Assembly (NCBI RefSeq): GCF_000482725.1
Contig: NZ_KI519484.1
Span: forward strand, 13,851-77,850
Source: Psychromonas arctica DSM 14288
GTDB taxonomy: Bacteria > Pseudomonadota > Gammaproteobacteria > Enterobacterales > Psychromonadaceae
Length of the DNA stretch: 64,000 nt
Direction of reading: 5' to 3'
Shown: positions 1 through 8,959 of the stretch, in pieces
How the letters are laid out: the number at the start of each line of letters is the position of its first letter
How positions within the stretch are numbered: position 1 is the stretch's first letter
The notes under the pieces: generated by a model
The model's input: only the letters and a program-made list of their open reading frames with translations
Databases searched by the model: none
What the model was told of the DNA's origin: nothing
Position numbers and translations under genes: made by a program

Positions 1-2
1 CT

Positions 3-686
3 GAATCAGATGCAGAAGTTAAACCAGAAGCGGTAAGTGAAACTGTTGATGATATAGAAGAGCTCATCAATCAAGAAACTGAAGCGGAGAAAGAGACAGT
101 TGCTGAGTCATCTGAAGCTATTAATACAGATGACATTATCGACGATGATTTAAGTGAATTTGAAAATGTTGATCTTTCAACTTTAAAAAGTGTTGACCAA
201 AGTATTTCCGAGTTAGATGCTGCAGAGGAAGCTCAGACTGATGCAGAGCAATTAAGTGATCAACTAGATAATAATGAAGTAAGCGAAGAATCAGACGATC
301 AGGACAGTGACAGTGAAGGCAAATCATTAGCAGAACAATTAAGCCAAGGTGCCTTTGATGAGGATGTTGAATTACCTACAATAGATAAAAGTAAGCATGA
401 TGAATTTATTGATATCGACACATTATTAACAAGTAGTGGGGGTGATGCGATAAATGAAGAAGACTTCAATCTAGAGTTTGGCCTTGATGAGTTCCCGGAT
501 GTGGTAGAGTCATTCACTGAGTTTGACAGTGATGATGATGGTATAGCCGCACAATTAGATTTGGCTCGTGCCTATTTAGAAATAGATGAAAAAGAAGGGG
601 CTAAGGACATTTTAAACAAGTTATTAACTACTGCATCAGATGATAAATTAAAAGAGGTACAAAAATTACTCGCAAGAATTAAATAA
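3..686 (+). CDS. fimV: FimV/HubP-like polar protein, C-terminal part (partial at the window start)
   Basis: The reading frame is open from base 3 to the stop at 684-686, so this is the 3' end of a gene that begins upstream. The visible 227 residues are mostly a very acidic, low-complexity linker rich in Asp, Glu and Ser. They end in a compact helical domain (about the last 50 residues) with the pattern LDLARAYLEIDEKEGAKDIL, which is the TPR-like FimV C-terminal domain. FimV/HubP is an inner-membrane protein with a LysM domain that organises the cell pole, affecting type IV pili, chemotaxis arrays and chromosome origin placement. The N-terminal part lies outside the window. The family call rests on the C-terminal domain plus the acidic linker. 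Confidence 0.85.
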   Translation, partial: ESDAEVKPEAVSETVDDIEELINQETEAEKETVAESSEAINTDDIIDDDLSEFENVDLSTLKSVDQSISELDAAEEAQTDAEQLSDQLDNNEVSEESDDQDSDSEGKSLAEQLSQGAFDEDVELPTIDKSKHDEFIDIDTLLTSSGGDAINEEDFNLEFGLDEFPDVVESFTEFDSDDDGIAAQLDLARAYLEIDEKEGAKDILNKLLTTASDDKLKEVQKLLARIK

Positions 687-810
687 TATTTTGTAAATCA
701 ATCTGCTAAACAGATACACTAAGTATTTTAATTCGCTGAGTAACTTAATCGAGTGAAATGCTAGAAAGCATACCTCATTAGCGTTATCACCCTATATTTG
801 TGTATCTAAC

Positions 811-833
811 AAGCCAGCATTGCTGGCTTTTTT
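811..833 (+). terminator. Rho-independent terminator after fimV
   Basis: AAGCCAG and CTGGCTT form a short GC-rich stem directly followed by six T. It ends 20 bases before the chosen nagZ start and shows that the longer nagZ reading frame beginning with TTG at 820 would start inside a terminator stem. Confidence 0.85.
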
Positions 834-852
834 AAATTGGAATAAAAATAGT

Positions 853-1872
853 ATGCGACCAATTATTTTGGATGTGGAAGGGGTCTCATTAACACCTTCA
901 GAACAAGAGTATCTATCCCACCCGTTAGTGGCGGGTGTCATTTTGTTTACCCGTAACTTTGACAACCGTGTACAATTGAAAGAGCTCGTGCAGCAAATCC
1001 GCTTTTATGCAAAACATCAGATCATTATCGCTGTTGATCACGAAGGTGGACGAGTGCAACGTTTTCGAGAAGGGTTTACATCGTTACCTGCATGTGGAGA
1101 CCTATTAACACAATCAAATGATTTACAAGTAGCGCTTAAATTAGCAAAAGCCAGCGCTTTTGTGATGGCCAGTGAATTGATCGCCTGTGATATTGATTTA
1201 AGCTTTGCTCCAGTGTTGGATATTAATGGTATCTCCGATGTAATTAGAGAGCGTAGTTTTAGTAAACATCATGATCAAGTTAGTATTATTGCGAGTGCTT
1301 ATATTGATGGAATGAGAGAAGCGGGTATGGCAAGCACTGGCAAGCATTTTCCCGGACATGGTAGTGTCAAAGCAGATTCTCATATTGCATTACCCGTTGA
1401 TAAACGCAGTGAGTCGGAAATATTTAACAATGATATGCAACCCTTCATCAAATTAATTAATGCCGGTCAGTTAGATGCGATCATGCCTTCACATGTTGTT
1501 TATTCACAATGTGATGATTTACCCTGTGGATTTTCTGAATATTGGCTACAGAAAATCTTGAAGCTGCAATTAGGCTTTAAAGGCGCAATAATTAGTGATG
1601 ATATTTCAATGCATGGTGCTAGTTTTGTCGGAGATCACCTTTCAAGAGCTAAAAGTGCTATCAATGCCGGTTGCGATCTTATTTTAGCGTGTAATGACAC
1701 ACCTGCCGCAATGCAAATTTTAGACGGATTAACATTAACTAACAGTAGAAATAATGAACCACTAATTCAGTCGTTACTTGCACAAAAAAGCAAACTTAAA
1801 TTGCCATTACAAAAGAATCAAACTTGGCTGGAACATAGACGCTTACTACTTGAATTTGCTGATCAAAGTTAA
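853..1872 (+). CDS. nagZ: Beta-N-acetylglucosaminidase NagZ (glycoside hydrolase family 3)
   Basis: This cytoplasmic enzyme removes N-acetylglucosamine from 1,6-anhydromuropeptides during cell wall recycling. The product also feeds the AmpR signal that induces AmpC beta-lactamase in species that carry it. The 339-residue product has the usual NagZ size. It shows the family hallmarks LDVEG near the start, VDHEGGRVQRF, the substrate-loop motif GKHFPGHG with its His general acid/base, and the nucleophile region ISDDISMHGA containing the catalytic Asp. The ATG at 853 was chosen because the protein then begins MRPIILDVEG, as in relatives, and because the earlier TTG at 820 sits in the fimV terminator. 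The Shine-Dalgarno sequence is weak. The order nagZ-ycfP-ndh matches E. coli. Confidence 0.95.
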   Translation: MRPIILDVEGVSLTPSEQEYLSHPLVAGVILFTRNFDNRVQLKELVQQIRFYAKHQIIIAVDHEGGRVQRFREGFTSLPACGDLLTQSNDLQVALKLAKASAFVMASELIACDIDLSFAPVLDINGISDVIRERSFSKHHDQVSIIASAYIDGMREAGMASTGKHFPGHGSVKADSHIALPVDKRSESEIFNNDMQPFIKLINAGQLDAIMPSHVVYSQCDDLPCGFSEYWLQKILKLQLGFKGAIISDDISMHGASFVGDHLSRAKSAINAGCDLILACNDTPAAMQILDGLTLTNSRNNEPLIQSLLAQKSKLKLPLQKNQTWLEHRRLLLEFADQS

Positions 1873-2133
1873 ATACTGCTAAGCGAGTCTAATTAGTATT
1901 AAGCAAGGCTTGCACTCTTTAACAATTTACTTAGACTAGATTAAAAGTTGCTGTGCCTATACTGAGAGAATGTTTTAATTTAAGCACTGACAATGAGATT
2001 TAGTTATACTACTAATATAATAACAATACTTGCCCATTTATTATCAAAAAATAAAATGAAGTTGGCAATGTTTGTAGACTCAAAAGACAGATCGCTAAAT
2101 AACAGTTAAGAATAATAAAGGCGGAATTTAAAA

Positions 2134-2673
2134 ATGATCATATATTTACACGGTTTTGATGCAACGAGCCCTGGTAATCACGAGAAAGTGATGCAATTAA
2201 AATTCATTGATCAAGATGTTCGTTTTGTTCATTACAGCACTATTCATCCTAAGCATGATATGAGCCATATTCTTAAAGAGGTACATCAACATGTGCAAGA
2301 TAGTGATGACAAATCTCCACTTATTTGTGGTGTAGGCTTAGGAGGATATTGGAGCGAACGTATAGGGTTTTTATGCGGTATTAAACAAGTTATTTTTAAT
2401 CCAAATTTGCATCCTGAAGATAATATGGTTGGCCGTATTGAATGGCCTGAAGAATATTTAGATATCTCAACTAAATGTGCTAGTGACTTTAGAGAACAAA
2501 ATAAACCTAATTGTTTATGCATTTTATCTGCAACGGATTTGGTCAGAAACACCGAAATTAGTGATTATGAGTTATCGAATTATTACCCTATTATTGTTGA
2601 TGATAAACAAAGTCATAAATTTTCTGATATTGCAGCCCACCTTCAGACAATTAAAAAATTCAAAGATGATTAA
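2134..2673 (+). CDS. ycfP: YcfP family alpha/beta-hydrolase-like protein (UPF0227)
   Basis: The 179-residue protein matches E. coli YcfP almost end to end in pattern: MIIYLHGFD at the start, [11 protein letters not shown], the motif [11 protein letters not shown] and a C-terminal HKF. The fold is predicted as a small alpha/beta hydrolase or esterase, but in this family the nucleophile elbow reads GVGLGG rather than GxSxG, so a classical Ser nucleophile is missing and the biochemical role is not established. The start has a good Shine-Dalgarno sequence (AAAGGCGG) 9 bases upstream. Its place between nagZ and ndh follows E. coli, which supports orthology but does not explain the function. Confidence 0.9.
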   Translation: MIIYLHGFDATSPGNHEKVMQLKFIDQDVRFVHYSTIHPKHDMSHILKEVHQHVQDSDDKSPLICGVGLGGYWSERIGFLCGIKQVIFNPNLHPEDNMVGRIEWPEEYLDISTKCASDFREQNKPNCLCILSATDLVRNTEISDYELSNYYPIIVDDKQSHKFSDIAAHLQTIKKFKDD

Positions 2674-2821
2674 TAAATAAACGGTATATGTAGTTATTTT
2701 GCACAGGATTTGTCTACTCAATAAGTATTATATCCACAGGCGTTAATCACTTCTTACGGTAAAAATTTTACTTTTTACAACTAAAATCGCTTTCAAGTAA
2801 CATTATTGATAATCAAACCAT

Positions 2822-2851
2822 AAAAAAAGGTGACTTGAGTCGCCTTTTTTT
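2822..2851 (+). terminator. Rho-independent terminator after ycfP
   Basis: AGGTGACT and AGTCGCCT pair with one G-U, flanked by seven A before and seven T after. It lies 148 bases past the ycfP stop and 110 bases before ndh. Confidence 0.85.
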
Positions 2852-2961
2852 ATAACCTTAAATTCTTAATAATAAGATCTAGGTCAGTTTTTTTACAAAA
2901 GAATACTTTTTGTCACAAAATAAGTTGTTTTTTGTAAAAAAATTAAATTATTGAGGTGGTT

Positions 2962-4248
2962 ATGAAGAAAATAGTAATAGTTGGTGGTGGTGCTGGCGGG
3001 TTAGAGTTAGCAACTAAATTAGGCAATAAATTAGGGCGTAAACAAAAAGCGCATATCACGCTAGTGGATAAAAATAGTACTCACCTGTGGAAACCTCTTT
3101 TACATGAAGTTGCAGCCGGTTCGTTAGATGACGGTATTGATGCGGTAAGTTACCGTGCTCACGCAACTAATCATCATTTTAACTTCAAACTTGGCGCAAT
3201 GCGTAATCTTGACCGCGTTAAAAAAACTATTTCAATTGACCCTTTGATAGATGAAGAAGGCACTATGATATTACCAGCTAGTGAAGTTGAATATGATATT
3301 TTAGTGATGGCGTTAGGTAGTGTCAGTAATGATTTTAATACTAAAGGAGTGCGTGAACATTGCATTTTCTTAGACAGTCCACAACAAGCCAAAAAATTCC
3401 ATCATCGCATGTTAAACAAGTACCTGCAGTTAGGGGTTGAAGAAACAAAATCTGTAAATGTTTCAATTATCGGTGCTGGCGCAACGGGTGTAGAGCTATC
3501 TGCGGAACTATATAATTCACTTAAACAAGTTTCTAGCTATGGGTTCTCACATATTAAAAGTACAGATTTACATGTTAGCTTAATAGAAGCGGGTGATAGT
3601 ATTTTACCTGCCTTACCTAAACGTATTTCAGCATCAGCGCATCAAGAGTTACTAAAACTAGGTGTAGATGTACGTATTAATACTATGGTTACTGAAGCAA
3701 ACTCTGAAGGGTTGTTAACTAAATCTGGTGAGTTGATCAAAGCAGATCTGATCGTATGGGCGGCAGGCATTAAAGCACCTGATTACATGAAATCATTGGC
3801 AGGTTTAGAAACCAATAGAATTAACCAGTTAATAGTTAAACAAACATTGCAAACTACCTTAGATAAAGATATCTATGCGATTGGTGACTGTGCAAGTTGT
3901 GCATTACCAAGTGGTGGCTTTGTTCCTCCTCGAGCCCAATCTGCTCATCAAATGGCATCGTTAGTGGGTAAAAATATTTTAGCGACATTGAATAATAAAC
4001 CACTAGTTGATTATAAATATACTGATTACGGTTCATTAGTTTCACTAAGTAACTACAGTACAGTGGGTAGTTTAATGGGGAATTTAATGAAAGGTTCTAT
4101 GATGATAGAAGGGCGTTTAGCTCGTGTTGTCTATATTTCCTTATATCGTATGCACCAAGTTGCATTACATGGTTATATTCGAACTGGCTTAATGACTTTA
4201 GTTGAACGTATTAACCGTGTTTTACGTCCACGCCTAAAGTTACATTAA
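2962..4248 (+). CDS. ndh: Type II NADH dehydrogenase (non-proton-pumping NADH:quinone oxidoreductase)
   Basis: NDH-2 is a peripheral inner-membrane flavoprotein that passes electrons from NADH to ubiquinone without pumping protons. The 428-residue product has two dinucleotide-binding Rossmann motifs: the FAD site [11 protein letters not shown] at the N-terminus and the NADH site [15 protein letters not shown] near residue 170. A later AIGDCA contacts the flavin. The C-terminus is amphipathic, as expected for membrane attachment. A GTG six bases upstream is in frame, but the ATG at 2962 is preceded by a strong GAGGTGG at good spacing. The gene is monocistronic, with terminators on both sides. 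Confidence 0.95.
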   Translation: MKKIVIVGGGAGGLELATKLGNKLGRKQKAHITLVDKNSTHLWKPLLHEVAAGSLDDGIDAVSYRAHATNHHFNFKLGAMRNLDRVKKTISIDPLIDEEGTMILPASEVEYDILVMALGSVSNDFNTKGVREHCIFLDSPQQAKKFHHRMLNKYLQLGVEETKSVNVSIIGAGATGVELSAELYNSLKQVSSYGFSHIKSTDLHVSLIEAGDSILPALPKRISASAHQELLKLGVDVRINTMVTEANSEGLLTKSGELIKADLIVWAAGIKAPDYMKSLAGLETNRINQLIVKQTLQTTLDKDIYAIGDCASCALPSGGFVPPRAQSAHQMASLVGKNILATLNNKPLVDYKYTDYGSLVSLSNYSTVGSLMGNLMKGSMMIEGRLARVVYISLYRMHQVALHGYIRTGLMTLVERINRVLRPRLKLH

Positions 4249-4320
4249 ATCTAAACTCTTAAAGTTTCATTATTTATTTCTAATGCGACTTATTTATTTT
4301 TAACGCTTTCAAAATTATAA

Positions 4321-4347
4321 AATGCCTCACTTTATTGAGGCATTTTT
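4321..4347. terminator. Bidirectional terminator between ndh and the DUF2919-like gene
   Basis: AATGCCTCA and TGAGGCATT form a perfect stem with T runs usable in both directions. It sits between the convergent ends of ndh and the minus-strand gene, whose stop codon it touches. Confidence 0.85.
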
Positions 4348-4807
4348 AATTTGTAATGTTAAAGCAATCTCTTAGTTGTTTACTTTTGAACAGATATAAA
4401 CAACTCCAGGTAACCAACACTATTTGTAAAGATGCAGCGACTGAATAGGTAAAATGCATCATATATAAATAATATAACTGCAATGCTAAATCACTGAAAG
4501 TGGTTAATAAAATAAGAAAGAAACACCAAGGCCAACAACGTATTGCCCATTTGTCCTGTGCGTGACGACGTCCTGAAATAATAAAAATAAGTACTGGGAG
4601 TACGCCGACTGATAAGCCTAAATAGAAATGACTTTTTTCAGGATAAAAAATTTGTAGTAGTGTATTACCTGTTTGTTGTGAAGCGACAGAGATAATTAAT
4701 AATACCCATGTCCTAGAAAGGAATAACAAAATAAATAACAGTATGGGAGGCGCCTTTAAATCACCGGATTCTGTATAATGTTGTAATGCATATAAACGTT
4801 TTTTCAT
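4346..4807 (-). CDS. Small inner-membrane protein, probably DUF2919 (YfeZ-like)
   Basis: The 153-residue protein has about four hydrophobic segments: roughly residues 22-45, 58-78, 90-115 and 120-142. A short polar N-terminus carries the motif DLKAPPILLFILLFLSR, and a Lys-rich cytoplasmic tail closes it. The N-terminal pattern (Asp, two Pro, then a long hydrophobic stretch ending in Arg) and the size fit the DUF2919/YfeZ family, whose function is unknown. The gene is transcribed convergently with ndh and divergently from the oxidoreductase gene next door, so context gives no role. The family call is from recall and only moderately sure; that it is an integral membrane protein is clear. Confidence 0.6.
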   Translation of the reverse strand: MKKRLYALQHYTESGDLKAPPILLFILLFLSRTWVLLIISVASQQTGNTLLQIFYPEKSHFYLGLSVGVLPVLIFIISGRRHAQDKWAIRCWPWCFFLILLTTFSDLALQLYYLYMMHFTYSVAASLQIVLVTWSCLYLFKSKQLRDCFNITN

Positions 4808-4873
4808 AGCTGACCCAATAATTTTTATCTCATTATTATTGAAAGTGCTGGTGAATACTAATAGGAATTGTTA

Positions 4874-5845
4874 ATGAGCGAAAATAATCTAATTAAAAAA
4901 CGCATTGCGATGGTTGGGCTAGGTGATATTGCTCAAAAAGCATACTTGCCGATCATTTCGCAACATCCACTAATAACGCCCGTACTTTGTTCTAGAAATA
5001 TTGACACGTTGTCATTATTAGCAGATAAGTATCGAATTGCAGAAGTGTTTGATGATTATCAGATGTTACTTAAAAGCAAACCTGATGCGATAATGATCCA
5101 CGCCGCAACATCTGCTCATTATCATCTCGCAAAGCTTGCTATTGAGCATAATATTGCAGTCTATGTAGATAAACCTTTAAGCGATAACATTCAGCAAGTT
5201 AATTTATTAATACAATTAGCAGAGCAACACAATGTTTTAATCTATGTTGGATTTAATCGGCGTTATTCGCCACTGGTACAGGAAATTAAATCTTCATTAA
5301 GTGAAAATATGACTGTAAATAAAGATATTACAGTACAAAAAAACAGATTTAACCTACCCGCTTTTGCTGAAACATTTATTTTTGACGACTTTATTCATGT
5401 TATTGATACTGTACGTTATTTAGATTGCGAGTCTGATTTTTATCCCAAACATATAAATGTGATGGCTCAATTTGAATCTGATTTACTAGCCAATTTACAA
5501 ATATCATGGCAGAGCCAATTTTCAATTTTGAATGCCAATATGAACCGTATTGCAGGAATCAATCAAGAGCGGTTATTGGTAACAAGTAAAGGAAGCAGTT
5601 GGCAGGTAGATAACCTAAATGAAGGTGAAGTTTACCAAGAACAACAATTTAAACGCTTATCTTTTAATGATTGGGAGCAAACTCTATATAAGCGAGGCTT
5701 TGTTTCACTAATTGAAGATTGGTTAGAGCAACTGCAAGTTGGTTTATTTAATAAAAGAATTGCTGAGGATATCCTGATCACGCATCAAATTTGTGATCAA
5801 GTATTAAAGCAGGTAAACACTTTAGCGAAAATTAATAAAGCTTAA
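4874..5845 (+). CDS. mviM: Gfo/Idh/MocA-family oxidoreductase, MviM/YceM-like
   Basis: This predicted NAD(P)-dependent dehydrogenase is related to glucose-fructose oxidoreductase and inositol dehydrogenase. The 323-residue product begins with a Rossmann nucleotide-binding motif (AMVGLGDIAQKAYLP). It carries the family signature YVDKPLSDN, with the Lys that usually acts in catalysis, and then VGFNRRYSPL. It resembles E. coli MviM (YceM) throughout, including the late WEQTLYKRGF segment; the substrate is unknown. The start at 4874 has AGGAA six bases upstream; an in-frame TTG at 4868 is less likely. The last bases of the gene and the 12 bases after its stop are identical to those at the end of the fructokinase gene near 62.8 kb (separate finding). 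Confidence 0.8.
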   Translation: MSENNLIKKRIAMVGLGDIAQKAYLPIISQHPLITPVLCSRNIDTLSLLADKYRIAEVFDDYQMLLKSKPDAIMIHAATSAHYHLAKLAIEHNIAVYVDKPLSDNIQQVNLLIQLAEQHNVLIYVGFNRRYSPLVQEIKSSLSENMTVNKDITVQKNRFNLPAFAETFIFDDFIHVIDTVRYLDCESDFYPKHINVMAQFESDLLANLQISWQSQFSILNANMNRIAGINQERLLVTSKGSSWQVDNLNEGEVYQEQQFKRLSFNDWEQTLYKRGFVSLIEDWLEQLQVGLFNKRIAEDILITHQICDQVLKQVNTLAKINKA

Positions 5846-5857
5846 CTATTTTGACTG
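5836..5857 (+). repeat. 22-bp sequence shared with 62792-62813 (copy 1)
   Basis: A 22-base stretch across the mviM stop codon (sense codons for Lys-Ala, TAA, then CTATTTTGACTG) is identical to the bases at the fructokinase stop codon. The flanks are not similar. Confidence 0.8.
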
Positions 5858-5878
5858 GCTTTGGGGTTAAAATACTTG

Positions 5879-5910
5879 CCTCACCATTATTGTATTAAGT
5901 AATGGTGAGG
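5879..5910. terminator. Strong hairpin between convergent mviM and sppA
   Basis: CCTCACCATTA and TAATGGTGAGG form a perfect 11-bp stem around a 10-base loop. Neither side has a good T run, but its place between two convergent genes makes a shared terminator the simplest reading. Confidence 0.55.
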
Positions 5911-5921
5911 TAAATTTAAGT

Positions 5922-7784
5922 TTATTCTATTCTACATTGGGTACAGTAAATAAAATGATTCTTTGGATCATTTAAGCGGGTAATGAAGTTGCTTTGTTTT
6001 TCTAAACGAAGAAAAGCCTCAATTAAAGGCGAAGATTGCATGATCGTTGACGGTAAAAAGCTAATCGACTGCGATAGTAATTTATTAATAAATAACTGCT
6101 TTGGTGATATCTCAGGTTGGATTGATACAATATCATATTCACTTAACGACGCTAATTGTGCTGCTGAGTTGATCGCAGTTTGTAAATTTCCCAATTCATC
6201 AACCAAGCCTAGTTGTAGTGCATCCACACCTGTCCATACTCGACCCTGAGCAACTTTATCTACTTCCTGCTTGGTCATATCTCGCCCATCCGCTACTACC
6301 TCTAAAAAGCTTTGATAGCCGTGTTCGATGCCTATCTGAAAAATTTCAGCTAATTGAGGGTTAAGTGGTTGAGTTATACCAACGTCAGATAAAGGGCTAG
6401 TTGAGACACCATCTTGATGAATGCCTATTTTATTTAAGGTTTTATCAATAGTGGCAAACATACCAAATATACCAATCGATCCCGTCAATGTAGTTGGGGA
6501 AGCAATTATTTTATCGGCAGCAGAGGCTATCCAATAACCACCTGAAGCGGTCACTGACCCCATTGAGACAACGACAGTTTTTCCCTGTTTTTTTAATGCA
6601 AGTATTTGTTGACGTATCAGCTCTGAAGCGGATGCACTACCACCGGGTGTATCCAGTCTAATAACAACGGCCTTTATCTGTTTATTTAAGCGTGCTTGTT
6701 TTAATAATGTATTAAAACTTTTATCTGCAATCGTTGTTGCATCACTAGTGCCTGACACTATTTCTCCAGAACCATGAATAACAGCGATTTGATTGTTACT
6801 ACCGGTAAACGTATAAATTGGAGGTAAGCTTGATGCGTAGTGGTTGTAATCAATACGATTTAGCGGTTTAGACTTTGTTTCTGCTTTGAGCGTCAGGTTA
6901 GCAATAAACTGCTCATGATAGGCAAGTTCATCTACTAAACCTACGCTCATTGCATACAGGGCTCCGTCGCCAGAAACTGTACGTAATTGTTGTTTAAGTT
7001 GATCTAAACTTGGGTTGATGGATTGTGCACTTAATGAGTCAATATTATTTCTTTGTAATAGCACTGTATCGATATAACCCTGCCATAATTGGTCCAACCA
7101 ATGTTTGTTTGCATCTTTACTGTATTGAGACATTTTTGTTTCAGTAAATGGTTCAACAAAAGATTTATAAGTGCCGACTTTGAAAATATGCGGTGTGATC
7201 AATAGCTCATCTAGTAAATCTTTAAAATACAAACGATTAACTGCGTAACCTTGCAGGATCACTAACCCATTGGGAGCAAGAGTTATATGGTCAGCATAGG
7301 CGGCTAAATAATATTGCGTTTGGCTATAATTATCTGCATAAGCGTAAACTGGCTTACCTGACTTTTTGAATTCATTGATTGCATCACCAATATCCGAAAG
7401 TTGATCTAAACTTGCTGATCTTAACCCGCTAAGTTCTAACACCAGCCCAGTAATTTTATCATCATGTTGTGCATGCTGAATTGTATTAATTAGCGCTTGT
7501 GTTTCGAATTCTTGTATTTGCTCTTGTTCAGTACCGGTTAGCTGATTTGTTATTTTTTGAGAAAGATCTGCAGGTTGCCTTTGTTCTACGATATAACCAT
7601 TTAAGTTTATTTGCAGATAAGAGTTATCTGCAACATAGATTTTTTCTTCTGTTTCGTTGAATGAAACAACAATCAACAAGACGATAAAAATAAAGATGGC
7701 ATTAAGTATGATTAAACGGAGACAATTAATCAGTTTAAATAATTTTCTAAAAAACTGATTAATAAAGCGAAATATAATAGCCAT
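5922..7784 (-). CDS. sppA: Signal peptide peptidase SppA, 67-kDa type
   Basis: SppA is an inner-membrane serine protease that degrades cleaved signal peptides, using a Ser-Lys dyad contributed by its two tandem domains. From the ATG at 7784 the protein has 620 residues, like E. coli SppA. One membrane anchor lies at about residues 22-42. The Lys of the dyad is in VGTYKSFVEPF (Lys207) and the Ser in VTASGGYWIA (Ser414). The longest frame starts 24 codons earlier, but 7784 has AAGGAT six bases upstream and gives an N-terminus (MAIIFRFINQFFRKLFKLIN) like that of relatives. Convergent with mviM. Confidence 0.93.
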   Translation of the reverse strand: MAIIFRFINQFFRKLFKLINCLRLIILNAIFIFIVLLIVVSFNETEEKIYVADNSYLQINLNGYIVEQRQPADLSQKITNQLTGTEQEQIQEFETQALINTIQHAQHDDKITGLVLELSGLRSASLDQLSDIGDAINEFKKSGKPVYAYADNYSQTQYYLAAYADHITLAPNGLVILQGYAVNRLYFKDLLDELLITPHIFKVGTYKSFVEPFTETKMSQYSKDANKHWLDQLWQGYIDTVLLQRNNIDSLSAQSINPSLDQLKQQLRTVSGDGALYAMSVGLVDELAYHEQFIANLTLKAETKSKPLNRIDYNHYASSLPPIYTFTGSNNQIAVIHGSGEIVSGTSDATTIADKSFNTLLKQARLNKQIKAVVIRLDTPGGSASASELIRQQILALKKQGKTVVVSMGSVTASGGYWIASAADKIIASPTTLTGSIGIFGMFATIDKTLNKIGIHQDGVSTSPLSDVGITQPLNPQLAEIFQIGIEHGYQSFLEVVADGRDMTKQEVDKVAQGRVWTGVDALQLGLVDELGNLQTAINSAAQLASLSEYDIVSIQPEISPKQLFINKLLSQSISFLPSTIMQSSPLIEAFLRLEKQSNFITRLNDPKNHFIYCTQCRIE

Positions 7785-8151
7785 AAAAGATCCTTCAAGT
7801 GCAGTGGTGATTAATGTTAATCGATAGAAAAAGGTAATTGATAGTAAATCAGGCAACAGTGATATTGCCCTTATAATGGAGTTATCATAAACTTTTTTTT
7901 AGCTAAAAGTACGATAAAGGCAAAATGCTAGCTAACTTTTGGAATATGGTTTGGTATTAATGGCAATTCTGGTTCATAGCAGATCATTATTGTTGCTTAA
8001 AATTGATCCCTTTGGGGTTAGAAATTTTGTAAGAGGGACAAGCTATTTGATGCGATTTCTACCTTAAATTAATGCATTTTTCTTTGCCAATAATGGTGCA
8101 CCTAGTTAATGAAATTAACATAAACACAGATAGGGCTTAACAATCTCTATA
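7785..8151. other. Intergenic region upstream of sppA
   Basis: AT-rich spacer between the sppA start and the fabA terminator. It must hold the sppA promoter on the minus strand, but I see no pair of boxes good enough to call. No open frame, RNA gene or repeat was recognised. Confidence 0.5.
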
Positions 8152-8186
8152 AAAAAGCACCAATTACTTGAGTAATTAGTGCTTTT
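8152..8186 (-). terminator. Rho-independent terminator after fabA
   Basis: Read on the minus strand, GCACTAATTACT pairs with AGTAATTGGTGC (one mismatch) and runs into six T. It lies about 85 bases past the fabA stop; an A run on the other side would let it work both ways. Confidence 0.8.
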
Positions 8187-8269
8187 CTTCGTTAAAATTT
8201 CTTAACTAATAATTGCTTCCGATAATTTAAATCTAACTAAATTAGTTAGACCTAGAATTAGTATCAGTA

Positions 8270-8809
8270 TTAGAAGCTTGAAGTATCAACAAATAAACCT
8301 ACTTTTAGATCTTCTGCTGTATAAATAACTTTACCATCTACTTCAACAACACCGTCTGCAATACCCATTACAAGTTTACGCATAATTAAACGTTTCATTG
8401 TGATGCGGTAGGTTACTTTCTTCGCGGTAGGCAATACTTGCCCCGTGAATTTTACGTTGCCTACACCTAGCGCACGTCCTTTACCTGGACCACCGCTCCA
8501 ACCTAGGAAGAATCCAACTAGTTGCCACATAGCATCCAGTCCTAAGCAACCAGGCATAACAGGGTCATTAGGAAAGTGACATTGAAAAAACCATAAAGCT
8601 TTATCAATATCTAATTCAGCAATCAACTCACCTTTGCCATGCTCTCCACCATCGGAAGTAATAGAAATAATGCGATCCAGCATAAGCATATTATCAACAG
8701 GTAGTTGACAGTTACCTTCACCAAATAACTCACCTTGACCACATTTAATAAGTTCTTCTTTGTTGTAAGAGTTTTTACCCAACTCTTTTTGGGATACGAT
8801 TTTAGTCAT
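8270..8809 (-). CDS. fabA: 3-hydroxydecanoyl-ACP dehydratase/isomerase FabA
   Basis: FabA dehydrates 3-hydroxydecanoyl-ACP and isomerises the product to cis-3-decenoyl-ACP, the branch point for unsaturated fatty acids. The 179-residue protein has the active-site His in [15 protein letters not shown] (His78) and the Asp in CLGLDAMWQ (Asp92). It matches E. coli FabA closely in its second half ([20 protein letters not shown]). The N-terminus is about eight residues longer than in E. coli. A GTG two codons upstream (8815) is an alternative start; neither has a clear Shine-Dalgarno sequence. As in E. coli, the gene lies next to the LonH-type protease gene. I could not identify a FadR or FabR site upstream. 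Confidence 0.96.
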   Translation of the reverse strand: MTKIVSQKELGKNSYNKEELIKCGQGELFGEGNCQLPVDNMLMLDRIISITSDGGEHGKGELIAELDIDKALWFFQCHFPNDPVMPGCLGLDAMWQLVGFFLGWSGGPGKGRALGVGNVKFTGQVLPTAKKVTYRITMKRLIMRKLVMGIADGVVEVDGKVIYTAEDLKVGLFVDTSSF

Positions 8810-8906
8810 AATCACTTTTCTTAAGATAATTGATAAGGTGAGGCATTAAAGAGGAAATTAACTTAATACCACGAAATAATGAGCGCCATACTGTATATGA
8901 GCTATT

Positions 8907-8941
8907 AAAAACAATCAAGAATAATCAAAGTCCTTGATTGT
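8907..8941 (-). terminator. Rho-independent terminator after the Lon-like protease gene
   Basis: On the minus strand ACAATCAAG pairs perfectly with CTTGATTGT across a 13-base loop, followed by a T run. It starts 18 bases after the stop of the protease gene. Confidence 0.75.
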
Positions 8942-8959
8942 ATTTTGTTTTTTATTCTA

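Noticed and set aside
2806-2817. FNR-like TTGAT and ATCAA upstream of ndh
   Set aside because: The halves are separated by one base instead of four, so it is not an FNR site.
8885-8905. FabR or FadR operator upstream of fabA
   Set aside because: The short ATACTGTAT-type symmetry does not match either consensus.
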